Source: Solicoccozyma terricola
Lineage: Eukaryota > Basidiomycota > Tremellomycetes > Filobasidiales > Piskurozymaceae
DNA: 64,000 nt
Assembly (NCBI GenBank): GCA_001600875.1
Contig: BCLD01000005.1
Location: 1,084,852 to 1,148,851, forward strand
Direction of reading: 5' to 3'
Position numbers and translations under genes: made by a program
The notes under the pieces: model-generated
Told to the model about the DNA's origin: nothing
Database searches by the model: none
What the model saw: the letters and a program-made list of their open reading frames with translations, nothing else
Shown: positions 46,938-56,414 of the stretch, piece after piece
Layout of the letters: the number at the start of each line of letters is the position of its first letter
How positions within the stretch are numbered: position 1 is the stretch's first letter

Positions 46938-48140
46938 ATGGCCAGACGCTCACTCCAGTCCCTCGTTGGCACCCTCAATCGGTACTCCACCCATGTATCA
47001 CCAGTCACCACATCCAACGACCTCGCTTCATGGATCAACTCCATCAAAGCACGAGCACCACAAATCGCGCATGATATCGTCGATGTAGAACGAGCAGCTC
47101 ATCTACATAGGACATTACCTACTCGTACTCGTACCCCTGCACCGGTGGTGGGAGACGAGCTGAGAAAGGGACATCATTTGGTGTACATGCAGCCAAGAGG
47201 AGAATTGGTAGATCTTGGTGAGGATGGTTCATCAACGGTGAGAGACATCCCGCGCCCGTGGAGTGATATTATAGCATGGGTCGGGCGGGATATTAGGAGG
47301 ACTGACTCGGAACCTGTGTTTTTTCGTCGTCGTCGTCGTCGTCTTGGGACCAGGATAGGAATATAATGCGCCTGCTCCGTATCTACGCCGTATGTGGGCA
47401 GGAGGTAGCTTTGAATGGCCCAAGTCCACTATGATCCGAATAGGAAATTCAATAACCGAACACACCAAAGTTGTAAAAGTGGAACATAAAGCTGGAATGA
47501 TCTTTATAGACGTGGAGAAGATACTTTCGGATAAGGATAGTGAAGAATTGCTACTCAAGGAGATTAGAACGCATGTGTACAGACCGTCTTTGGATGATGT
47601 CGCTGCGACGACACCCACGGTCGCTCAGAAGCCGACGAGGGCTAGAAGTGAGTCGAGACGTAAATGTCCTTCCAAGTTGAGGAGGTGCTGCAGCACCGAC
47701 GGTGCGCGGTGTGCACATGGTTCTGACCGTAATAAGACACAACCTTCCCTTCTCTTCCAGCAACATGGGTACCCCCATCTCAACCAGACGATTCATTCAC
47801 AATCATCCCTACATCACCTTTACTCTTCCGGTTCTCAGCATTAACATTCAACGGACATCGAATCCACTATGATAAACCATGGGCTCAACAACGAGAAGGT
47901 CATCCCGATATCGTATTTCATGGACCTCTAACTGCACTCTTACTTGTTGAATTAGCATCTAAATCGGAGAAAGATGGGATGTCACTCAAGAGGTTCTCAT
48001 ATCGTGCTACGTATCCGATGTATGTAGATAAGGAGATATCGTTCGGTTGTAAATGGAGACAAGGCGGGGAAGAGGTGATGGATCTGTGGGCGTTACAAGG
48101 AGGGAAGGTTGGGATGAGGGCTGATGCTACCTTTGAGTAG
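46938..48140 (+). CDS. HTD2: Mitochondrial 3-hydroxyacyl-thioester dehydratase (hot-dog fold)
   Basis: ATG 46938 begins a basic presequence (MARRSLQSLVGTLNRYST) typical of mitochondrial import. Exons then encode DDLASWINSIKAR, GHHLVYMQPRG, APAPYLRRMWAGGSFEWP, a central strand region (VVKVEHKAGMIFIDVEKIL), and a last exon with FRFSALTFNGHRIHYDKPWA and FHGPLTALLLVELAS, ending FE and TAG 48138-48140. The NGHRIHYD and HGPL motifs mark the hydratase hot-dog catalytic region of HTD2-like proteins. The enzyme dehydrates 3-hydroxyacyl thioesters in mitochondrial type II fatty-acid synthesis. The first intron ends at GATAG before EYNAPAP; the ORF reading through it is not coding. It diverges from the GATA-like gene over 190 bp. 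Confidence 0.9.
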
Positions 48141-48289
48141 GAGTAGGAAGGAGTAGGAAGGTAGATGAAGGGAAGTAGAAGGCTAACATTGCATGAACGG
48201 GGAGACTGTCGAACAACAGTACCAATATGCTAGTAAATGTGATACAGAGTCTCTAAAGCGCGATTCCAATCATTCACGAATGCCATATG

Positions 48290-50242
48290 TCATGCGACCT
48301 TCAATGACTTTCTTGCCCCTGCCCCTATCCATGCTCGCCGTTCTTCCATATAGCTGCATAAAAGTATAATCAGACCAAGGGGGTTTTCCTCCAAACCAAC
48401 AGATACAGCGGCAAAAAAAACAAACTCACTAGACCGTTAAACATCCAACTGCCATCATCCCACCGGCGGTAACCACCTTGACGGCAGCACTCAACCCACC
48501 CACATTCACTCTTTCAACAAACACCTTCAATCCAACCCCTGCAGCTCCCACAACTCCCACAGTCTTCCATCTAGGTAACACCTCGAACATGCGCACCACC
48601 TTGCCTTCTCGCACAAATACCTTCCTGGCATGGGCCCATGCATACCCTATCCGAATCACCATTTGAAGCGCATTAGCAGCGACCAAGCAACTCTCCGGAG
48701 TGTACCTGATGAATCCACTCTCCCTCCCTTTTGCCATTCCTAGTAAAGCGATTCCGAACGCTACAGAACAGATTACCATCACCCCACCTTGATTAGCTAC
48801 TGCTCCACTTGATGCAGTCACGCTGAATACCGCTTCTAATATTCCATTCAGAGCGAGAATTGGGATGTATATTGTGAGATAGGCGAGCAGAGTGGATGGA
48901 GCTGACGTGTTGAGGTATTTCGGTGGAAGGATGATGGGTAGGAGGTAAGGAAGGATAGGAGGGATGAATGCGGGACAGAGGAGGAGTAAGAGAATTGATG
49001 TACGGATGAGAAGGATGAAGATTTGTCGTGGTGGTGGTGGTGGATGAGATGAGTGATGGGGAGTCGTTTTCTGTATCGGTGACTCTTCTTTCATATTTCC
49101 ATCCTCTTTTGTTGTCTTTTTGATCAACGACCTGGAGAAGAACAACCTGGTTGATTCCTCGACGGGTTGAAAGATTATTCTCGCTATCAGACTTGCTACA
49201 CCACCAGGATAATTAACCATCCCACGGTCCCCCACTGTCAACTTTGAACCCACTCTTCGATCCCACGGCAATCACTCACCGTAATTCCCAGCGACAGCAT
49301 ATCCAGCTCCATCTTCTAATCCACTAACCCAACTGACGACTAATCTATCTCCTTCAGTGAGAAAATGTTTGATCAGAGAATGAAGGGTGAGTGTGGTGAT
49401 CAAGGTAGTTGAAGATGGTGGAAGTAAAGACGGACTGTTCCGGATGAAAGAAAAGTTGATTATTAGTCGAAGGAGACAAAGACGAATCAAAACATGTTGG
49501 CACCGTATGATAGCACTCACTGAGATCCAATTGTATTCGTCGTTTTCTGTTGTTTGACCGCATGTACACCCTCGTAGAACGGCCACCACCCTATCCCAAA
49601 TTCCCCTCTACCCATTTCGGCCGCAGCATAAACCACGACTAAACAAATCGACCAAGCTAATTGACCTAATCCAAATGCAACCAACGCCTGTTCCTCCACT
49701 TTACTCTCCCCGTATAACTTTCTTGCACATAGTAGCCATCCAACCGTTGTTAGAGCTTTACAAATAACACCTAATCCTTCTGCTTTCACTCTCGTTTTCA
49801 CTTCTCCATGTTCTAATGCGCGGAGGTAAGCTGATTCGGAATATGCTTCGATGAGGATGGATGAGATGTGGAGAGAGAATGCGAGATGGAAGTTTGGGTG
49901 GGAAGTGAGGTTGGAAGAGATGTTGGAGAGGTATATAGGGATGATTAATGGTATGATGAATAAAGAGATGAGAAAGGGAGTACGATGTAAATTCCGTTGT
50001 TTCCTTGAAAGATCATTGTGATTGATATCCACCGCGGGTTTCCTACGTAGAACAACCCCCCTAACTGCTTCTCTAGCCAACACCAACATCGTCCCTCCTA
50101 ACAACTCGAATTGGACATTGGCTATGGCGAACGATGCTGGTGATACTAGACGTAATAATATCTGGTTGAGAGAGAATGTGAGTAGACGTGAGAGGAGCTG
50201 GAGGAGGACGAGGGATCGTAGGATGGACAGAGGAGATGGCAT
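48290..50242 (-). CDS. RFT1: RFT1, ER oligosaccharide-lipid flippase-associated membrane protein
   Basis: The gene starts at 50240-50242 (MPSPLSILRSLVLLQLLSRL) and encodes a protein with about ten or more membrane segments. Family landmarks are FSLNQILLRLVSPASFAIANVQFELL near the N-terminus, and [45 protein letters not shown] in the middle. Reading straight on gives a stop at 48429, but that TAG overlaps a GTGAGT donor; splicing from 48430 to 48353 continues in frame as VYYMEERRAWIGAGARKS to TGA 48290-48292, which looks like the usual RFT1 C-terminus. RFT1 is required for Man5GlcNAc2-PP-dolichol use in ER N-glycosylation. The N-terminal Met choice follows the first hydrophobic helix. Confidence 0.92.
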
Positions 50243-50564
50243 GGTTGTGCGGTGTGATTGTGATGGGATGCGCTGTATGTTGATGTTTGCAATGGTGGTC
50301 GTAGAGACGGTGTGAGCTGTGTGAGCTGTGTGTGAGCTTACGACATGGTGGTATGGGGGTGATGAGAGGGGAATATAGAATATATGTGTATGTGTATGTG
50401 AGTGAGTTGAACGTCCCTCCCTTGTGCGGGCCATCTAGTCCGTCAACAGTCACGTGCACACTCGCACGCAGCATCGTCGTCAGCGTCACTCCATCACTCG
50501 GGCTCACTCAGGTCAACAGACCACAGACCACAGACCATAACACCGCACCGCACCGGATTCCATC
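50243..50564. promoter_or_regulatory. Divergent promoter, RFT1 / STE24
   Basis: This 322-bp spacer between divergent starts holds CACGTG at 50451-50456 and a short ACAGACC tandem repeat at about 50518-50538. A TATA-like AATATAGAATATA stretch at about 50379-50391 may serve the RFT1 side. No coding frame is supported. Confidence 0.4.
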
Positions 50565-52737
50565 ATGGACCACGTCCAGAACATCGTCTCGGTCGTTCAA
50601 CGAGCGTTACAGAATCCTAATATCGATTACAAGCAGTTCGTTCAGACTGCTTCGTGGGGTATCTGGGGATTGGAGACTTATATCCTGTGAGTATAAACAT
50701 CTGGGTGTACACGTTGGTACGTTGGTTATCGCCTGTATATTGATACTAAACCGACGCATTGTCAACCCCACCCNCCCACCCACCCANCCNTCCTTTCCAC
50801 CTTCAGACTTCGACAACTCCCTTTCTACTCCAAACCCAACCCACCAACCGCACTAACCACTCACATCCCACAAGAAACATTCGACAAGGCCCAATCATAT
50901 TCCAGAGACCGATCTAGATTCGCTATATTCCGTCAGTTGTATGATCAGGTGGTTTCATGGACAATCATTTGGAGTGGTGCTTATAGATCGTTTTGGGGTC
51001 TGAGTGGGAGGTTGTTGAGTGCTGTGGGTTTAAGTGTTGTAACGAGGAATGGGAAGGGTTTGGTGAGTGGATTTCCGTTCTTCCTCTTTTGTGTGCACGC
51101 TGAGAGCATACTCTGATGTCTTGTCCTTCTTTTCATCTTTTCACCCATCATCAAGATCCCACAATCTCTCGTCTACGCAACTCTCCTCACTATGGCCGGT
51201 ATCCTTCCATCTCTACCTTTCTCATTCTATTCCACTTTCGTCATTGAACAACGACATGGATTCAATAAATCGACGGTGGGGTTATGGATCATGGATCAAT
51301 TGAAAGGTTGGGTTGTTGGTGCTGTAGTTGGATTACCGGTTTTGGCTGCGTTCTTGGCGATTGCAGGTTGGGCAGGTAAAGGGTTTGTCGCGTGGTTGAT
51401 GGCGTTTTTGTAGGTGGTGGTGGTGGTGGTTTTTTTTCGTGAAACTCCTGAAGACGCCCCGGTGTCCTGATTTTCATTCTGACAACCCTGGCTCCCTTTT
51501 ACAGCCTCGTATTCCAACTCTCGTTCCAATTGATTTACCCGACTTTCATCCAACCTCTCTTCAACAAACTCACACCACTTCCAGAAGGACAATTACGAAC
51601 TCGTGTTGAAGCGTTGGCTGAGAAATTACAATTCCCATTAAAGCATTTATATGTCATCGATGGAAGTAAGAGGAGTGGTCATTCTAATGCGTGAGTGTTA
51701 GGTGTTAGGATAGGGAAGGGGAAGGCAGGGAAAAACGTTCGAACGGATGGTGTGGTTTACCGACGTTTGTTGTTGCGCATTTGTCTCGATTATACAGGTA
51801 TTTCTACGGTCTTCCGTGGTCCAAGCATATCGTGAGTTGGCGAACGAAAAACGCCGGCGGCGGCGGCGGCCACTCGATCGAACCAAGGTGGGGTAGGGGG
51901 TTTGTTGATGTGCTATTTTATGCTTCATCTGTATAGGTCATATACGATACTCTGATTGAGAAGAGCTCACCCGAGGAGGTTGAAGCTGTTTTGGGTGAGT
52001 GGGACGTTTCTTCAAAGTTGATAAATGGTGTTCGCTGAATAACCCGTATGGACCGTGCAGCTCATGAACTCGGACACTGGAAATACTGTGAGTATGGGGG
52101 GGTGGTGATTTTCATTCATTCAAAATACTCTTCTCTCCGCTTAACTCGTTTCCATTGCCCACATCAGCCCACCCGACAAAGATCCTCGCCATCTCTCAAA
52201 TCCATCTCTTCCTCACTTTATCTGCATTCACGCTTTTCATCAACAATCCAGCTCTATTCTCATCATTTGGATTCTCATCGTCAATCTCAAATGACACTCA
52301 ACCGATCGTCATCGGCTTCCTCCTCTTTCAATTGGTTTCAGCGCCGATTGATCCGATTATTACAGTGTTGATGAATGCTTTGACGAGGAAGTATGAATAT
52401 GAAGCTGGTACGTGGTGGGCGACGTTTTCCCTCGAATTTCTCCTTTTGTCGCCAACAAAAAAAGAAAAAAAAAAAAATCCACGCATCAAACTGACTACCT
52501 ACCCCCGGCTTATCCATCCACACAGACCAATTCGCTTGCTCCCTTGGACCATCATATGCCGCTCAACTTTCCAGCGCACTCATCAAGTTGGAGAACCAAA
52601 ATCTCTCTTCGCCTTGGGTAGATTGGTTGCATTCCGCTTGGAATCGCAGTCATCCTTCGTTGTTGGAGAGATTGGATGCGATGGGTGCGACTGGCACGAC
52701 TGATGCGACTGATGTAGAGAGCAAGAAGGAGTTGTAG
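50565..52737 (+). CDS. STE24: CAAX prenyl protease 1 (Ste24, M48 metalloprotease)
   Basis: A multi-exon gene starts at ATG 50565 (MDHVQNIVSVVQRAL) and ends TAG 52735-52737. Landmarks are FVIEQRHGFNKSTVGLWIMD, QLIYPTFIQPLFNKLTPLPEGQLR, IDGSKRSGHSNAYFYG, and the zinc motif AHELGHWKYSHP, which is split by an intron (near 52060-52175). A second conserved Glu site is KYEYEADQFACSLG across another intron. The protein is a seven-membrane-segment ER/inner-nuclear-membrane protease that cleaves prenylated CAAX proteins such as a-factor. The second intron contains three N bases (50764-50780), so its exact sequence is uncertain. The C-terminus is short and acidic-basic (VESKKEL). Confidence 0.96.
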
Positions 52738-53442
52738 ATGCCTCCCTGCCTGTGAACATGATGTTGCCCGATTTACCTAACCCAACGTGGGAGAGCGTGC
52801 GTGCCATATTTCCTGGGGCTCCTTAATATTTCCCATCCGGGTAATTTACAGCCCAGACCATCAACATCCCCCTCTGCACACGGCTGGTACTTCCTCGCCA
52901 TCTTCTCAATCATCATCATCCCACCACGACGGAGCGGCATACACCCACCCACATCGACTCAGCCAGTCCCCGTACAGATCATACCGCAACGAGGAGTGTC
53001 GGTCATCGACATCGCTACCTCGCAACGAACCCCTCAGCACCACCCGCCACCCTTTTCTCCGTCGTCCCGGGGTTTCGAGGTCACAGTCCACCACAGGTGG
53101 CAAAGTAGCTCATCACAACAGCATCATCAGGACCGCACTTGCTGCTAGAGCATTAGTACGCAAGTAGCACGTCGTCCATATCGACCACTACAACCTTCCC
53201 CTACCCGGACGAGGTCACGCCTGACACGTTTTTTTTCCTACTCCTTTGATTACAAGTGGTCCTTGCCATCGCCCAGGGAAGCAGAGTAGTCAGACCCCCT
53301 GCCACCGCTCGTCTCCTCCGAGGAGCAGTATATAAACAGGAGTGAACGACTAGATGGTAGCGTAGGTATGCACAGCTCATCGCGTTCAGTTCGTACAACT
53401 TCGCTGATCCCCCCCCCCCCCTTCTTCCCGTCGTCTCGCACC
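52738..53442. promoter_or_regulatory. Upstream region of the kinase, with TATA box
   Basis: TATATAAA lies at 53329-53336. An in-frame ATG at 53368 is only 32 bp beyond it, so transcription probably starts near there and the ATG at 53443 is the better start. Two overlapping open frames at 52787-53167 and 52801-53148 cannot both be real and neither has splice or domain support; they are not called genes. Confidence 0.5.
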
Positions 53443-56121
53443 ATGGCATCCCCATCACCAGGTTTTAGACCTTTTACACGATCTAGCCATCGCATGGCCT
53501 CTTCCACGTCAGCTCCACGTCGCTCAGGAGGTGTCATAGATGGTTTGCCATCGTTTGGAACCGTCAGCGATGGTCTCGCCGCTCTTCAAGCTGCTGCAAA
53601 ATCTCCCACTTCAGGATCATCCACGGCCGGTGGTCCTAGTGGGATCCCACAATCAACTCGAGACTGGTTAGGACATGCACCTGCTACTCCACACACAACC
53701 ACCGGCGCCGCATACGAGACGACCGCTAGGCAGGCGTCTGAATCTTCAACATCATCGCAAGGACAAGGGGTCAGTCGTTCAGCAAGCGGACGATCTCGAC
53801 AATCGGCGTCTAGGGAATCGAAAACATCACCGATGGCCATCCCATCTAACATCACGAATCATCCTCTATTTGCTCACCATGCACAAGCTAGTGGTAGTGA
53901 TCTGGGCGACGTCACCCCTCCCTCAACCGACCTGGACCCGGACCTGATCCGCCCTTCGTCCTTCTTGTCGGACCCAGGAGTCTACGTGTTATCCCCATCA
54001 TCACCACAACAAATCCATTCCGCTCCAGACCACTCACCCATCGACGAATGCGAGAACCCGATTGGGCTCGATGACGGATGTCTACCGATGTCTCCAGCCT
54101 CCGCTTTCCTCTCTGCCTTTTCGCAATCCCGTCGACCGTCCGAAATTCCACAACAACCTACCTTTCGAGTCGTTTCAGGATCTGTTCCAGAAAACCAGCA
54201 CCTGGCGGGTGTCCGATCACTTTCACCAGCGGTACCAGCGGCCGTTGGGAGAGGCTCGCTAGCAAGCTCGATTTCGTCCGTGGCGCCACCTCCGTCGTTG
54301 GCTTCTTCTGTCAGTGACGATATAGCTGGAACGGTCGTTCTTAATTACACACTTGGAAAGGTCGTCGGAAGAGGAGGGTTCTCTACCGTTCGTCTGGCCA
54401 AGCGTGAAGATACTGGTCAAACTTTTGCCTGTCGTATCGTAAAAAGAGATGATCTATCGGACACGTCCGGTTCATTGGAGAACTTTGAAAAGGAATTGGC
54501 TTTGTGGGAGTCGCTACCGGCTCATCCGCATATTCTACCACTACTGGAAATGCATCGTACAGTGCAAGCGACCTACCTTATCTCTCCGTACATGTCAAGA
54601 GGGAGCTTGTTGGATGTTGTTCGCCGGGACAAGGGGTCGGAAGCCACCGCTCGCAAATACTTTCCCGGCGTCGTGGAAGCAGTTCGTGCGCTTCACGAAG
54701 GCTACCCAGGCTTTGCAGAAGGTGAAATGCTGCATGGTGATCTCAAGTTGGATAACTTCCTTGTCGGTAGTGATGGTACCGTCGTGGTCTGCGACTTTGG
54801 TCTTGCGCAAAAGTTAAACAGTCCCGGATATCAGCACGCCGATGTGCTTGTCGCTGGAATGGGCCACGATGACCTTGCAAGGGTTCGTCGCGATGCGTCA
54901 ACCTCCCGCTCCAGGTCACGGTCAAGGCAGCGTCTTGCGCGATTCTCCTCGACACCGACCGCTCCCAATCTTCACAGCCCGCTACCTCATGCGTCCGGAA
55001 TCCACCACCATGATCCGTCTCCATATCGTCATGCGCAACTGCACGGTCGTTTCAACTCGTCGACCCCTACCAAGACCTTTCCGTCCGCATCTCTACCGTA
55101 TGCGCCTCCCGAGCTCCTCTCGCCAGCACCACTGGCCCCCTCTCTCGCTCAGGACATGTGGGCTCTTGGAGTCATCCTTTACGCGCTCCTCACCTCTCGA
55201 CTTCCGTTCACAGACGCCTTTGATCCTCGGTTAGCACTCAGGATTATCCGCGGGGAGTATGTCATGCCGGATGTTAGGAGTGAATGGCAGGAGTGTTTGC
55301 GGGGGTGCCTTGAAGGCGACAAGCGCCGTCGATGGACCATCCGTCAACTTGTGGAGAGTGATGCTCTGACAGGATGGACAAGCGTCGTCAAACCACGAAG
55401 CAAAAGCAGGAGTCGATCCCGTCAGCCGGGAGAACGAGGCCGTTCGAGCAGTCTTCAACGAGCTGCCGGCTTTCCAGATGAACGACGTCGTAGGGATTGG
55501 AACGATGACGGAAATTTGGAGCGTTCGCCAAAGTCAAGTACTAGGTCGAGAGAATTCCCTCCATCGCTCAACGTCACGATTGGGAACAATGCACAAGGAT
55601 GGACTAGCGGCGCTCCCGCGACGGCTCCCGGAGCTCGAGCTTCGCGGTCAAGGTCCAGTGGGCGGTCAGACTCGGAAACTCGACGTCGTCTCGAACACGA
55701 AGGCGGCTCGTCGTCATCGTCACCTCACCGGTCAATCCCGCCTTCATACACTCCTGAACATCGAGGTCGCCACCGTGGTAGAGAGTTTGGTCCACCGCAT
55801 GCTCCCTCCGCTGCCTACTCGGTCTCTCATGATCGATCTGCTTCTGTAGTGCTAGAGGAGGGCGGGACTGTCCGCGACCCGGATTTGATCGATCTGGCCA
55901 TGCTGTTCGAGCGTTCGGTATCGTCTGGTCGTGGGTCATCACCGGGACGCAAGATTGGCGATGTGCCCGCTCCGAGGACTAGGTCAAGGAGTCGATTCGA
56001 TGAGCCAAGCGAGAACGGCCAGAGGGAAGCGTCAAGTGCTGCGAGTAGTCTGACGGTGCAGCCGAATGAGCGAGAGAGGAGTCGAAGTAGAGGAAGGAAA
56101 CCTGACATCAGACGATTATGA
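53443..56121 (+). CDS. Ser/Thr protein kinase with RS-rich tail
   Basis: A single exon codes for about 892 residues from ATG 53443 (ACCATGG context) to TGA 56119-56121. A long Ser/Pro-rich N-terminal region leads to a kinase domain starting YTLGKVVGRGGFSTV (about residue 300). The ATP Lys is in FACRIVK (about 333) and the catalytic loop reads HGDLKLDN (H431), with Gly in place of the usual Arg of HRD. DFG is at about 451 and the APPEL counterpart of APE at about 554, so the activation segment is about 100 residues and contains an SRSRSRSRQ insert. The last third is RS/SR-rich (SRSRSRQPGERGRSSS). All metal and phosphate-transfer residues look intact, so activity is expected. Substrate and pathway are unknown. 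Confidence 0.92.
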   Translation: MASPSPGFRPFTRSSHRMASSTSAPRRSGGVIDGLPSFGTVSDGLAALQAAAKSPTSGSSTAGGPSGIPQSTRDWLGHAPATPHTTTGAAYETTARQASESSTSSQGQGVSRSASGRSRQSASRESKTSPMAIPSNITNHPLFAHHAQASGSDLGDVTPPSTDLDPDLIRPSSFLSDPGVYVLSPSSPQQIHSAPDHSPIDECENPIGLDDGCLPMSPASAFLSAFSQSRRPSEIPQQPTFRVVSGSVPENQHLAGVRSLSPAVPAAVGRGSLASSISSVAPPPSLASSVSDDIAGTVVLNYTLGKVVGRGGFSTVRLAKREDTGQTFACRIVKRDDLSDTSGSLENFEKELALWESLPAHPHILPLLEMHRTVQATYLISPYMSRGSLLDVVRRDKGSEATARKYFPGVVEAVRALHEGYPGFAEGEMLHGDLKLDNFLVGSDGTVVVCDFGLAQKLNSPGYQHADVLVAGMGHDDLARVRRDASTSRSRSRSRQRLARFSSTPTAPNLHSPLPHASGIHHHDPSPYRHAQLHGRFNSSTPTKTFPSASLPYAPPELLSPAPLAPSLAQDMWALGVILYALLTSRLPFTDAFDPRLALRIIRGEYVMPDVRSEWQECLRGCLEGDKRRRWTIRQLVESDALTGWTSVVKPRSKSRSRSRQPGERGRSSSLQRAAGFPDERRRRDWNDDGNLERSPKSSTRSREFPPSLNVTIGNNAQGWTSGAPATAPGARASRSRSSGRSDSETRRRLEHEGGSSSSSPHRSIPPSYTPEHRGRHRGREFGPPHAPSAAYSVSHDRSASVVLEEGGTVRDPDLIDLAMLFERSVSSGRGSSPGRKIGDVPAPRTRSRSRFDEPSENGQREASSAASSLTVQPNERERSRSRGRKPDIRRL

Positions 56122-56414
56122 GTGGAGAAGCCGTTGGGCCGTATGACAATGACGAACGAATGAAACATCATGTACGACATGGGTGAATGATAGTCAAGAT
56201 TGAATCGCATGGGCTTGTCGCCGTCTGATATGCCGTCGCTGCCGTCGTCGCTGCCATCGTCATCGCCATCGCCATCGCCATCGCCATCGCCATCTGCGCT
56301 ATGGTCGCTCGAGTGTAGCATGACGTTGTTGGCCAAGGTAAGGTGGCTACGAAGCACATCCAGTCATATCATTCATATTCTCGTATATCGAAACCATCCA
56401 CAACTCGGCATGCC
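56122..56414. other. Spacer with CATCGC microsatellite
   Basis: A GCCATC/CATCGC hexamer repeat (about 56246-56293, roughly seven units) lies between the kinase stop and the UBZ-like gene start. It does not lie in a supported coding frame. Confidence 0.6.

Noticed and set aside
52787..53167. Two overlapping open frames downstream of STE24
   Set aside because: They overlap in different frames, have biased but ordinary composition, no splice signals and no domain; the region is better explained as the kinase upstream region.
53368..53442. Upstream ATG of the kinase as the start
   Set aside because: It lies only 32 bp after the TATA box and runs through a C tract; the ATG at 53443 has a better context.
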